Positions 22,590 to 35,237 of a stretch of 64,000 nucleotides of DNA are shown piece after piece. The position numbers were made by a program, and so were the translations under genes. A model generated the notes under the pieces. That model searched no databases and was not told the origin of the DNA. It worked only from the letters and a program-made list of their open reading frames with translations. The stretch covers positions 80,268,640-80,332,639 of the forward strand of contig OX328128.1 of the NCBI GenBank assembly GCA_946811695.1. Direction: 5' to 3'. The stretch is from Gonocerus acuteangulatus. Its lineage: Eukaryota; Arthropoda; Insecta; Hemiptera; Coreidae. Position 1 is the first letter of the stretch. Each line of letters opens with the position of its first letter.

Positions 22590-24082
22590 AACTAACTAAC
22601 TAAGTTTTAAGCACTTATTTCTCCTAATGTGACGACCCCAAAACATTTCTTCAAAACATTTTTTGTAGAAAATTTAGTAAGCTTTCGAACTGTTACATTT
22701 CACTTGCCACGATTCCCTAACGCTTTTCGAGATATTAATGAAAATATAGGAAGGGGGCCTAATAGATATTCATACGGCATCTGAGAATCCCAAGATACCG
22801 CAAAAATAAAATATTGTTTGTAATTATACGTATCCTGTTTTATTGGCAAATACATTTGAGTACTATAAGCAATTCCAAACACTAGGGAATATGCCAAAGA
22901 ACTCGGAGTAGGAGCCTCGACAGTTTCAAGACATTGGAAGGAAATCGGCAAATCCAAAACTGACATTTCTTACGGTACAGCCTGATATATTTCTAACAAT
23001 GTATTGTTTTTCTTGTTTTAATTTATCTGTTTTATTGTCTAATACATTATCCAACTATAAGCAATGAAAAAATAACAAGGAATAAAAACAGACAAACAGA
23101 ACCGTTCGAATAAACGAAATCAATTACTTGAAAGTTCAAGCACTTATTTCTCCGATTAACATCGCCTAATCAAAAATTGTTTCAGAATCTTTTTTGTAGA
23201 ACTTTTAGTAAGCTTTTTAATGGTAATCTTCCGTTTACCAAGATTCTAAACCTTTTTCGAGATATTAAGGAAAGTATATAAAGTTACCAAAACTTTTTAT
23301 GTCTGTTAATAAAATATTTTATTCTAACCCTTCCTTAATTCCAAACGTAACAAAAATTTCAACATATTAGTTTTAATGAAAGTAAAACATTCAGAAAATG
23401 TTTCAACTGAATCCCATGATTCTAAGTACCAAAATCAAAGACAAAAAGAATAGTTCGAATAAGCGAAATCAATTACTTTAAAGTTTTAAGCACTTATTTC
23501 TCCGATTGACATCACCTAATCAAAACTTTCATTAGAACCTTTTTTGTAGAGCATTTAGTAAGCTTTCTAATGGTAATATCCGTTTACCAAATTCTCAACC
23601 TTTTTTGAGATATTAAGAAAAGTATACAACGTTAACAAAACTTTTTAAGTCTGTTAATAAAATATTTTATTCTAACCCTTCCTTGAATCCAAACGTAACC
23701 AAAATTTCAACATATTAGTTTTAATGAATGTAGAACATGCAGAAATTGTTTCAACTGAATCCCATGATTTTAAGTACCCAAACCAAAAACGGTATTCAAA
23801 AACTATTTTTCCAATTTTCTCAAAAACGGTTAAAGCTATCGCCTTGAAAATGGTTTCATTCGTGTTCCTAGCCCACGAAGCATATAAAACGACTACTTAC
23901 AAGCTTATGAACTCAAAAACGTAAGCGTTACGATTTTTTTTGCGCGAATTTCGCCCCAAACGCCATCTTCTAGTGGGCGGATTTTGCTGGTTAACGAACT
24001 TGACCTTTCAAATTGGACGAAAGATGTTTGTACCTTTCATTAAAATCGGACCATTCGTCTGGGAGGTACAGAGCGAACAGAC
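22590..24082 (-). repeat. Dispersed repeat family R1, three overlapping reversed copies
   Basis: Landmarks AAGCACTTATTTCTCC recur at about 22609, 23139 and 23488, each followed by the TTTTGTAGA...TTTAGTAAGCTTTC block. The last copy is complete to GAGCGAACAGACAAATATAT and runs into an (AT)n tract, mirroring the junction at position 39. Confidence 0.75.
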
Positions 24083-24083
24083 A

Positions 24084-24223
<140 letters not shown>

Positions 24224-24369
24224 AATTTTAACCACTATCATTTTCGGTCTCTAGGGGTTCCGAAACGCAAAATTTTCTAGTCGGCACTTCCGGATTGCGT
24301 CATGAGATCAACCTTATAAGCGGGGTTCCTCCCTAGGGGGGAGGGAGGAACCGCGCTAAAATAGTTAGG

Positions 24370-24445
24370 CTGCCCATAAACGGTGAGGAATATCTTAAAT
24401 TTTGGACTGTGCAGTCCAAATCTTGATATATTCCTCATAAGCATG
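24370..24445. repeat. Short hairpin (about 27-bp arms)
   Basis: GAGGAATATCTTAAATTTTG then GACTG, and CAGTCCAAATCTTGATATAT then TCCTC, pair around TG. A relative of one arm recurs at 62729-62757. Confidence 0.6.
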
Positions 24446-24724
24446 TCTTGCTTGGAAGTAGTCACAGCATATTCCTTGGATGTTATAGCAGCCTGCACGT
24501 GCTTTGAGGTTTCCTCTGTCAGTCTCTGGGTACCTGCTGATGCCTATGTACAGGAGGAGGTAACAACAGTTACATGCTTAAACTTACTACTAACTAACGT
24601 ATGCTAAGACGTTATGTCAGCTTCTGTCTCTCATCCTCTTCAATTCCTGTTTTTTCTTGTAACATTTTAAGCCAAGAAGTTCATCCAGAGGTAGGAGCTG
24701 TCAATGCCTGCTAGTTGATGAGAT

Positions 24725-26964
24725 AATGAGCTATGTGCATTACCAGGATGTATCAACGGGTGGTAGGTCCTGAGGGATCAATAGCCAATACAGCTATGTG
24801 CTTTACCAGAATGCATCGTTGGGTGGAAGGTCCTGAGGTAACAATAGCCAATACAGCTATCTGCATTACCTGGATGTATCATTGGTTGGTAGGACCTGAG
24901 GGATCAATAGCCAATACAGCTATGTGCTTTACCAGGATGGATCATTGGGTGGTAGGTCCTGTGGGATCAATAGCCAATACACCTATTTGCATTACCTGGA
25001 TGTATCATTGGGTGTTAAATCCTGAGGGATCAATAGCCAATACACCTATGTGCATTACCTGGATGTATCATTGGTTGGTAAGTCCTGAGGGATCAATAGC
25101 CAATACAGCTATGTGCTTTACCAGGATGGATCATTGGGTGGTAGGTCCTGTGGGATCAATAGCCAATACACCTATGTGCATTACCTGGATGTATCATTGG
25201 TTGGTAAGTCCTGAGGGATCAATAGCCAATACAGCTATGTGCTTTACCAGGTTGGATCATTGGGTGGTAGGTCCTGTGGGATCAATAGCCAATACACCTA
25301 TTTGCATTACCTGGATGTATCATTGGGTGTTAAATCCTGAGGGATCAATAGCCAATACACCTATGTGCATTACCTGGATGTATCATTGGTTGGTAAGTCC
25401 TGAGGGATCAATAGCCAATACAGCTATGTGCTTTACCAGGATGGATCATTGGGTGGTAGGTCCTGTGGGATCAATAGCCAATACACCTATGTGCATTACC
25501 TGGATGTATCATTGGTTGGTAAGTCCTGAGGGATCAATAGCCAATACAGCTATGTGCTTTACCAGGATGGATCATTGGGTGGTAGGTCCTGTGGGATCAA
25601 TAGCCAATACACCTATGTGCATTACCTGGATGTATCATTGGTTGGTAAGTCCTGAGGGATCAATAGCCAATACAGCTATGTGCTTTACCAGGATGGATCA
25701 TTGGGTGGTAGGTCCTGTGGGATCAATAGCCAATACACCTATGTGCATTACCTGGATGTATCATTGGGTGTTAGATCCTGAGAGATCAATAGCCAATCCA
25801 GCTATTCGCATTACCAGGATGTATCATTGGGTGGTAGGGCCTGAGGTACCAATAGCCAATACAGCTATGTGCATTACCTGGATGTATCATTGGGTGTTAG
25901 GTCCTGTGGGACCAATAGCCTATGCAGCTTTGCGCATTACCTGGATGTATCATTGGTTGGTAGGTCCTGAGGGACCAATAGCCAATACAGCTATGTGCTT
26001 TACCAGGATGGATCATTGGGTGGTAGGTCCTGTGGGATCAATAGCCAATACACCTATTTGCATTACCTGGATGTATCATTGGGTGTTAAATCCTGAGGGA
26101 TCAATAGCCAATACACCTATGTGCATTACCTGGATGTATCATTGGTTGGTAAGTCCTGAGGGATCAATAGCCAATACAGCTATGTGCTTTACCAGGATGG
26201 ATCATTGGGTGGTAGGTCCTGTGGGATCAATAGCCAATACACCTATTTGCATTACCTGGATGTATCATTGGGTGTTAAATCCTGAGGGATCAATAGCCAA
26301 TACAGCTATGTGCTTTACCAGGATGTATCATTGGGTGGTAGGTCCTGTGGGATCAATAGCCAATACACCTATGTGCATTACCTGGATGTATCATTGGTTG
26401 GTAGGTCCTGTGGGATCAATAGCCAATACAGCTATGTGCTTTACCAGGATGGATCATTGGGTGGTAGGTCCTGTGGGATCAATAGCCAATACACCTATGT
26501 GCATTACCTGGATGTATCATTGGTTGGTAAGTCCTGAGGGATCAATAGCCAATACAGCTATGTGCTTTACCAGGATGGATCATTGGGTGGTAGGTCCTGT
26601 GGGATCAATAGCCAATACACCTATGTGCATTACCTGGATGTATCATTGGGTGTTAGATCCTGAGAGATCAATAGCCAATCCAGCTATTCGCATTACCAGG
26701 ATGTATCATTGGGTGGTAGGGCCTGAGGTACCAATAGCCAATACAGCTATGTGCATTACCTGGATGTATCATTGGGTGTTAGGTCCTGTGGGACCAATAG
26801 CCTATGCAGCTTTGCGCATTACCTGGATGTATCATTGGTTGGTAGGTCCTGAGGGACCAATAGCCTATGCAGCTTTGCACATTACGTGGATGTATCATTG
26901 GGTGTTAGGTCCTGTGGGACCAATAGCCTATGCAGCTTTGCACATTACGTGGATGTATTATTAG
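24725..26964 (+). repeat. 63-bp tandem repeat, about 35 copies, open for 743 codons
   Basis: Each unit encodes about 21 residues of the form (I/M)C(I/F)T(W/R)M(Y/D)HW(L/V)V(G/S)P(E/V)GSIANT(A/P). Units alternate between two subtypes (CFTRMDHW and CITWMYHW), giving a 126-bp higher order and larger repeated blocks. The frame runs 24733-26964 without a stop. No signal peptide, splice sites or upstream promoter recognised; the protein matches no family I know. Most likely a satellite whose period is divisible by three; a repetitive protein gene cannot be fully excluded. Confidence 0.9.
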
Positions 26965-27307
26965 AAAAAAAAAATACGATTTCTTAATTAATTAAATATA
27001 TGATCAATTTAATTCTTTTCAGCTTTTTAGAAGTTATCCAGCATTGTATAAAAAGCTTTTCGATATTTTTCAAGAATACTTATAATATAAATTGGAATAC
27101 TAAATGGAAAGAAGTACACAAATAGTTGGCAATTTTTCAGGTATGAGTAGTGCAAAGTATTTTAAGAACATTTCACAGAGTTTGCATAAATCTAGATACT
27201 GGAAGCAATTTTAGGTTCGATTTGTAATGAAGTTAAATTCTTCCACATTTGATTTAGCATTAATTAATCCATTTCTTGTTCTATTCTCTTTGTTAGATGT
27301 TCATGTG

Positions 27308-27887
27308 TGTGGTAAAATTGGTACAAACCTAAACTCCTAGGATATTTTCATTTAACTCATACCAAAATTTTGAACTTTGCCCAAAGAGAGCGAACAAACA
27401 ATTCTATATACTACTTATATATTGGTCTGTTTGCTCTCAGATAAAAAAAAATATCTCAAATATATAAGCATATAAAAGCAGCATATAAAAGCAGCATATA
27501 AAAGCAGCATATAAAAGCAGCATATAAAAGCAGCATATAAAAGCAGCATATAAAAGCAGCATATAAAATCAGCATATAAAAGCAGCATATAAAAGCAGCA
27601 TATAAAAGCAGCATATAAAAGCAGCATATAAAAGCAGCATATAAAAGCAGCATATAAAAGCAGCATATAAAAGCAGCATATAAAAGCAGCATATAAAAGC
27701 AGCATATAAAAGCAGCATATAAAAGCAGCATATAAAAGCAGCATATAAAAGCAGCATATAAAAGCAGCATATAAAATCAGCATATAAAAGCAGCATATAA
27801 AGCAGCATATAAAAGCAGCATATAAAAGCAGCATATAAAAGCAGCATATAAAAGCAGTATATGTTTGTACCAATTTCACCACACTGT
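27308..27887. repeat. 13-bp tandem repeat (about 30 copies) inside 21-bp inverted flanks
   Basis: 27472-27859 repeats GCATATAAAAGCA about 30 times, each unit containing TATAAAA. It is bounded by TGTGGTAAAATTGGTACAAAC (27308 region) and its inverse GTTTGTACCAATTTCACCACA (27866-27886). With inverted flanks the whole 580 bp looks like a small element with an expanded core. All three minus-strand frames are open as a trivial peptide repeat. Confidence 0.88.
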
Positions 27888-27974
27888 ACTAATGATACCC
27901 CATTTTACAGTATGTTATATTATTTTTCTATTCCTTTATGAATATTTGATATATATTTTTCGACTTGAGTTCCA

Positions 27975-28115
27975 TGGCCCTTAGCAGGGGCAATCTACTG
28001 GTTGACACTTATTCTAAACTTACTCTTAGGAAGAGTGTTCCACCTCAGACTGGATTTGAACCAGAGTTCTTTGCTGGCAGTTCGATATGCTAACTAACCT
28101 CTCACTGTGAGACCG
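27975..28115 (-). mobile_element. SINE-like tRNA-derived fragment
   Basis: The minus strand contains GGTTAGTTAGCATATCGAAC (A-box/anticodon-arm-like) and CTGGTTCAAATCCAGTC (B box with T-arm-like pairing). Related in style to the SINE families here but a different tRNA source. Confidence 0.5.
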
Positions 28116-28257
28116 TTCTCAGTATTTAAGTATAGCAATTCAAATTTAAATTATTATATCAGAGAGATTTCATTAATGGAAAAAAAGTTTTTACCCCTAA
28201 GAAAATTAATCTTTAATCACAATTCGTTGCTTTTGCACCAAAAAACTGTTCTTGACA

Positions 28258-28442
28258 ATGGAGTTTTTTCTGCCAGTTAGGAAGAGTAAGAATTCAAAGA
28301 CAACTAAAGGTGAACAGAAGAAAAACCCAGGACATACGAAGGACAAACAAGGAGGGAATAAAGGATATCGAAGGAGTACAAGTACCAGTAACTTCCCATT
28401 CAGGAAGCAACTTTCTCAACAATTCTTTTTGACAAATCCGCT
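28258..28442 (+). CDS. Coiled-coil gene, exon 1
   Basis: 61 codons plus two bases, Lys/Ser/Gln-rich, ending FFLTNP plus CT before a GTAAGC donor. An upstream TTG at 28252 is in frame, but ATG 28258 is the normal eukaryotic start. Confidence 0.55.
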
Positions 28443-31400
28443 GTAAGCATTCTTTTTAGTTATTATAGTGTAGTAATATTATCAATAGTAATTTTCTTTA
28501 AAAAAAGAAAAAAAATCAATCCCGTAGTCGACCACATTGGCCCTGAAAGACAGATGCTATCTGATTCATGACCATATGGCACACTATGGAGATAGTTTGG
28601 TCAGTACCACACTCTGGCCGCCTGATTTTCCCCTTTGCAGGTACCCATTAATAAATTAATTAAAGGCTGGATTGGCTTAGGGATGTTCTGGTAGACCGAA
28701 TAAAACCCATGAACAAAGTCACAGGAAGATAAATATCTTTAGTGCTTGCTCAGGATTTGAACTCAGGTCCTCCAGTATATTAGTCCAGTGCTCTACTACT
28801 GAGCTAACCTCGGCCCTTAATTTTCTTAATGAATATTCATAATTTATTTTAGCACTTTATGAAGGAATGTAGCATTTGAGGTTGCACTCATGACTTTTTT
28901 TTTTGTAAGCTTAACCTTCCTTGAAAAATGATTTGCAACTACATTTAATTTATAACAATCCAAAGGATTTTTACTTACCAGAATACATTTAATAGAGGAA
29001 GAGCAAAAACACCTCCTTTTGTTGCTGGCTCAACAGTGAACAAATCACACAACATTGGCCTGAAGATTCAAGAACTGAAAAATGCCAAAGCAGCACAAAA
29101 AGGGGAACTGGTTAATAGGTAAGTTATCCTACTTTACAATAATTGTAATTATTTCCGATATGTTCTTCTGTCTTCTTTCACCCTTGATTACAAGGGGTTC
29201 TTTCATCCCTTTACCTTTAATCAGAGCAAAAAGTGTGTGTACCTAGTTTGGGAAGGATGGGACATCACCATTATCGTGTGAAATTAAAGAGTGTGTTCAG
29301 AATGGCTCCTTCAAGCTAAAGCACATTTATTGGTTTTGACTTAGTAATCAGAAAGAATCATTTTTTAATTTTAATGTCCATTATTATTAACTAAGAATTT
29401 TAGGATGGGTTATCTATAGGTTACCACCCTTTTCTATCCGGGATAGGGCTGATGCCTTTTCTTTTTTCAAAGAAAAGCCACCACTCCATAGTGTGAATCG
29501 AACCCATGACCCTTGGAATGGAGTGTTAAGTGCTCACGCCTTAACACTCAAGGCCACTGGGCCTCCTAGAAAGAGTTAGACTAAAATAAATGTTTTTCAA
29601 AACAATGAGGTACCGTTTCAAAGCTTATTAAATAAGGCAACTATTTAGGCGGAGGCAAACCTCTAAGTCTACAAATAGCTGATTAGGAAAATATTGAATA
29701 ATTCAAAAAACACTAATATCAATAGGTTACATCTATAAGGCTTTTAGTATAGCTCTTAATTTACATGGCAATATTTCAATAACGGGTGTTTCTTATTGGA
29801 AATTTAATGTAGATTCTAAAAATGTGGTCGTTATTTACGATTCATTATTCAGAAATCTCGAAAACACAGCTTTTTTATATAAAAAAAAAAAGAAAAAAAG
29901 CAATAGTTTTGAAAATAGACAAAATTTTGATTTGTCCTACTACATGTTGAGAGAGAACGCTCAATTATGCATTACTTAAGGACAAACGAGTAGCAGAATA
30001 AACCCCTAAAGTTATGAGATCTGAATAATACACCCTATATAATAAGAACAAATTTTTATAAAGGTGGAGATCGGGATTTGATCATGAGTGCTAACAAAAC
30101 TAAATTTTTTATACAAAAATAAATTGCATTTGTCAAGGTTTTGGCTTCAGATTCAAGCCTTCATCAGGGGTATGAGGAGTGGAGGAACTGATCAGTATGG
30201 AGAGCACTGAAACTCCAGTAAAACTAATATAACTCATTTTATAAAAATAAATTTAGTTTTTAAACATAAAAATTTAGTTTCATTAGCACATATCCTCCCT
30301 CCCACGGAAGAAAACCCACTTATGGTGTCGACCTCATAACACAACCCTAGAGTGAAGACTAGAAAATCTCGGGGTTACTGGTAAGTCAATCCAAATCAAT
30401 TGCATGGTGATAGTTTTGGTCAAAACAAACCATTTCAAGCCTATTTTGCCTTATACAAAAATGACCTGTTTTAAAGGTATTTAATATTTTAAGCTTTTTT
30501 TTTTTTAAAAAAAAAGTCACTATTGCTTAGGTTAAGTTTTTTTTGTATTTCTAGCATTTGAGCTGAAAGGTTTTATTGTTTTTGTATTTAAGACATTCAG
30601 AATAAGCTATTAATTAAATAAAACTATCAATTTTTTACGAGACATCGGATGGTACGACCCCAGTAAAAAGTGATGCAAATTTTGGTTATTGGGTCATACC
30701 ATTTTTTGTCTCGTAAAAATTGAATAGTTTATTCTTAAATACAAAAACAATAAAAACATTCAGCTGAATTGCTAGAAATAAAAAAAAAAATTAACCAAAA
30801 CCTACGCAACAGTGACTTTTTAAAAAAATCAAAAACTAAAATATGAAACATATTAAAAAAAGGGTAACTTTTGGCTATATAGGATTAAAATGGTTTGTTT
30901 TGACCAAAACTATCACTTCGCGATGGATGAGTCGACTTACCAGTAACCCTGTATTTATTCATAAGCATACTCAGATACGTCTTCTAAGAAACCAGAAAAG
31001 TGGTATATTTTGCATTATAAAAATTAGTTTTCCTGTAATGAAAAGCACAAGGGATAAAATCCACTAGATTCTATTACTCCTGCCTAAACCATTCAAAACA
31101 AAAAAAAAAAAAAAAAATATTCAACATTATTTTAATTTGTTTTAACTTCAATATATTTTTTGTTTACATAGAGGAGCAAAGAAGCCATATGGAGGCAAAC
31201 TAGTAACCAAGAATTCTTCTTTGAATACGTCCAAAATTAGAGAAATGTTTGTGTGCCTTCACAATGAACTTTCAGATTTATTGAGGTATGCAACATTAAG
31301 AAATAAAACAGTGTTCCAGTAAAACGCTAAGATAATATTTATTTTTTCATTTATTTATTTACAAGTGTATTACAATATAATTTTAAGTTGTATTGTGTAA

Positions 31401-33628
31401 AGTGATGATAGGATGAGCCCGTCTCAGATGCACCAAGCTGTCAGCCAAATATCTTCTATAGGAAGTGAAATGAACTGAAATGAAAAAAAAAAAATGTGTT
31501 CTTATTCCGGGACACATGTCCCATAGGAATAATTTTGAATTTACAGAATAATGAATAATTTATTATATAAAATTATAAATACTACAGCATGTATATAAAC
31601 TAGGGATTGGGTAAAACTTGCAGAGATAGAAAGTGGTAGAAGAGTCGGGAATTAAAGTTTTCTAGGTTGGTAGAATGGTGGACAGACAGAGGTAAGGAAT
31701 TCCATAGCGAGGTTGCACGAGTGACAAATGATTTTTCGAATAATGCAGTACAGTGGGAAGGAATATAAAGACTGGAAGGATGAGATCGGGTGTTAAGGGA
31801 GTGAACAGAGGATTTAAATTTAAGGATTTGAAAGATATAAGGTCTTGGGGATTGAATTACTTGGTAAAGGACTGAGCCGAGGAAGTACTGTCCGCGATTA
31901 ACAGGAAATAGCCAATCTAGCTCCTGGTAGAAATGTGATATGTGGGAGTCCCTGGGGATCCCGAGGATAAAATGAATGAAACAGTTCATGAGGCGTTTGA
32001 GTTTCCAATGTGCAATGGCAAAGAGGTGCGAATCCAAACATTTCAATCCAAAGTCCTACGTACCAAGTCAATGCTCCTTATTATGTTACAAATCGCACCC
32101 TCCATAATGACCTAAATATCCCTTTTGTCCAAGATATAATCCCTAGCCGCTTCTCATCTTTCCATAGTAAATTAATCAATCATCCTAATCCTACAGCCCA
32201 ATCCTTATCCAGCACTAATCATTCTTACCTCTCCGCCTAAAATATTTAATATAATATGACAACATATAAAATTTTTATTGTTTAATATAAAACATAATTT
32301 TTAGTGTCCATGCTGCCATGAAGAACAATGCTAATGGCCCAGAAGGTCTGGATGAATTCAAAAAACTTGAAGAAAAGCTTGATAAAAAGGAAATGCAAAT
32401 AAATGCAGTGATGCAGCTCTACGAAGAGGTAATAAAATGTTTCTTTCTTATTTGCTAGAAACATCTGAACAGGTTAAACATTTGCACAGGATAGCCATCA
32501 GGATTCAGTTATTTATAAAGAACAATTATTGATACGGGAAGTTGGGACCATAACATGCTTTTGGTTACACGTCGCCATCATAATGTCAAGCGTATGCTCA
32601 TGGAACTCCTAAAAGAATAAGGTTATGAGAGCTTTGAAGAGGTTTTTAGCATTGATGGAGATGGCTCCACAAGATAAGCTGACATCGTTGCCTTCAAACG
32701 GAATGCCAAAACGGCTTTAATTTTAGACCCAACTATCCGATATGAAGGCAATGATGATGAAAAAGCCGAAAGAATAAACTTGAAAAAGAAAGCAATTAAT
32801 GAAAAATGTGTAACATGTTATGCTTACATCCATGTTGTTATGCTTACAACATGTTATGCATCACTACAGCCCGGGACGGGCCTTGGCTTCCTGTATAATA
32901 GCATGCCAATCAGTCCTGTTCTTCGCACTTTTTTTCCAATTTCCCACACCCAGTACTTTCATGTCGCTCTCAACACCCTCCAACCATCTTTTCCTTGGCC
33001 TTCTTCTTCTTATTGTCCCATACATTGTAGCGAACAATGCCTTATAATGCATTCTGCTATTGTCCATTCTGGCCACATGACCCCTCGTGACAGGAGCGAA
33101 GATCGAAAACATTTTATGTTGGCATAGTATGCTCAGTTTCCAGCCATGATCCTCTTGCGTATCTCAGCAGCCATTTAATTTCCACAATTCACCTCCACCC
33201 CCAGGTACGTGAATGTTTTGACAGACTTAAAAGTGAGACCACATACTTCAATGCTCTGAGAACCAGCCTCATTGTTGGCCCCAACATTCATGTATTTTAT
33301 CTTGTCTTCATTGATTTCCAGCCCAACATTTTCACTTTCGGCTTTAAATGTCACAAATATTTCTTTTAATGTCCGCAAAGTCCTGCTAATAAGGAATATG
33401 TCATCAACATAAGCACATATTATAGGGAGAACTTTTGTGAGAACTATGGACCAAACGAATATTACGTACAAGGCTTACGGTTTGGTTCATGAGGAACCAT
33501 TCCGAAGGAGACGACGGTTTTACTCAAAGGAAAGGGAATCTGCGAAGAAAAATTAGGAATTATAGCTGAATCAATTCTCGTTCGCTCCCTGGCTATAATT
33601 CAAAGCCACATTTATGGCTAAAGGCATG

Positions 33629-33683
<55 letters not shown>

Positions 33684-35155
33684 TAACTTCTTACATTTTT
33701 TTTTTATAACTCTGTATTATTTATTTATTTTTTGAAACATTTTTACAAATATTTTCATCATTATATTCTTAGTTTTATTTTTTTATGTATAGTTTGTTGT
33801 TTGATCGATTTCCATATTTTTTTTAATATACAGTGAAACCTCCCTATAGCGGACACCTCTGGGAGAACCAATGTTGTCCACTATAGAGAGGTGTCAGCTA
33901 TACAGAGGGGTTGGTCGAGATGGATACGTACCGAATTTGTATATTTAATTCATGTTTTAATTAACCATTTAATAATTACCCATAACAAGTTTTTTTTTAA
34001 GTATATAGAAAGAAGTTCAATAAGTATAAACTTAAAAAAAAAAAAAAAATTAAAAATATTATCAGGCGTATATCTAAAGAGTAATGATGGAAGCTTGGGT
34101 TCCTACAGAGTAACAGTTTACGCATTCACCGATGCCGATTCTCCACAATTGGCTCTAAATGAAATTTTGTACCTGCCACGAAATTTTTCCAGTCACCCAT
34201 TGGAAGCTTTAAATTCAAAATAGACCAACTGTCCAGCTATATCTAGTGCTTTTGCGTGGATCATAGGACCTGATATGGGAATGTTTTGAACGTGCACTCT
34301 TTTAAACCATTCCAGTGTAGCAAGATCGATTATAAATCCGTGTCCAGTTCTTAGTTCTCGGACAACATGTGTGTCACAATTTTCCGTCCATTTCTGCAAA
34401 ATTTCATCTTTCTTTTTCAATATTTCTGCTGCTTGTGTTTTTGCTATCTTAAAAATCTCTCTGGCGCCATCCCATGGCAACTTTACGCACACCACATTTT
34501 TCGCGATTAGGAAATGTTATCACGTCAATTTGTTCTTTAAGTGTCAGAGATTTTCGATTAGACATATTGAAGAGAAAGCACGATATTTACTCAACAAGAG
34601 CTAAAAACCAACTGAAAATTGAAGAGAGGGAATGTGAACGGAATGAGAGTTTTGGAATATTACCGGAACCGTGATACCTCGTAGGCAAAACAATAGTAAT
34701 CTGCCAGCGGGAAAATCATATACTTCTGCTGAAAAGGAAGAGGTTCCTGTAGTGAAATTCCTAGGAAGATATTACTAGTCACTATTCTCTATTTATATCT
34801 TATTCTTACAAAGAGTTTGTTACTGTTAACGCATTTTTCTGGAAACCTGCACCGATAGGAACGCTTCTATAAATAACATTAGCTGTAATTATCCTTAGTA
34901 AGGAGGGAAAAAATCAGGTTTCTCTGTCCGTGTCCGTTGTACAGAGGTGTCCGCTATATAGAGGTTTATTTTACCCATAGACAAATTCGGGACTGTGAGA
35001 AAATGTCCTTAACCGCTGTAGGGAGGTGTCCGTTAAGGGAGGTTTCACTGTATTTAACTTTCTGACTTTAGTTCCTATGGTTGATAACTATGTTGTGGGT
35101 AGAGCAACTAAGCTTTCATTTTTCATAATAAGGTTTTTCTCTCTGTTTTTGAATC

Positions 35156-35237
<82 letters not shown>

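Larger units (their letters stand above)
26965..28250. other. No gene; interval upstream of the coiled-coil gene
   Basis: AT-rich flank of the 63-bp array, the inverted-flank 13-bp array and a SINE-like fragment. The promoter of the gene starting at 28258 should lie here, but I could not pick out a convincing initiator or TATA box. Confidence 0.45.

Noticed and set aside
27415..27882. Cysteine/leucine-rich 155-residue membrane-like protein
   Set aside because: Product of the 13-bp repeat read in any of three frames (FYMLLLYAAFICC); no gene signals.
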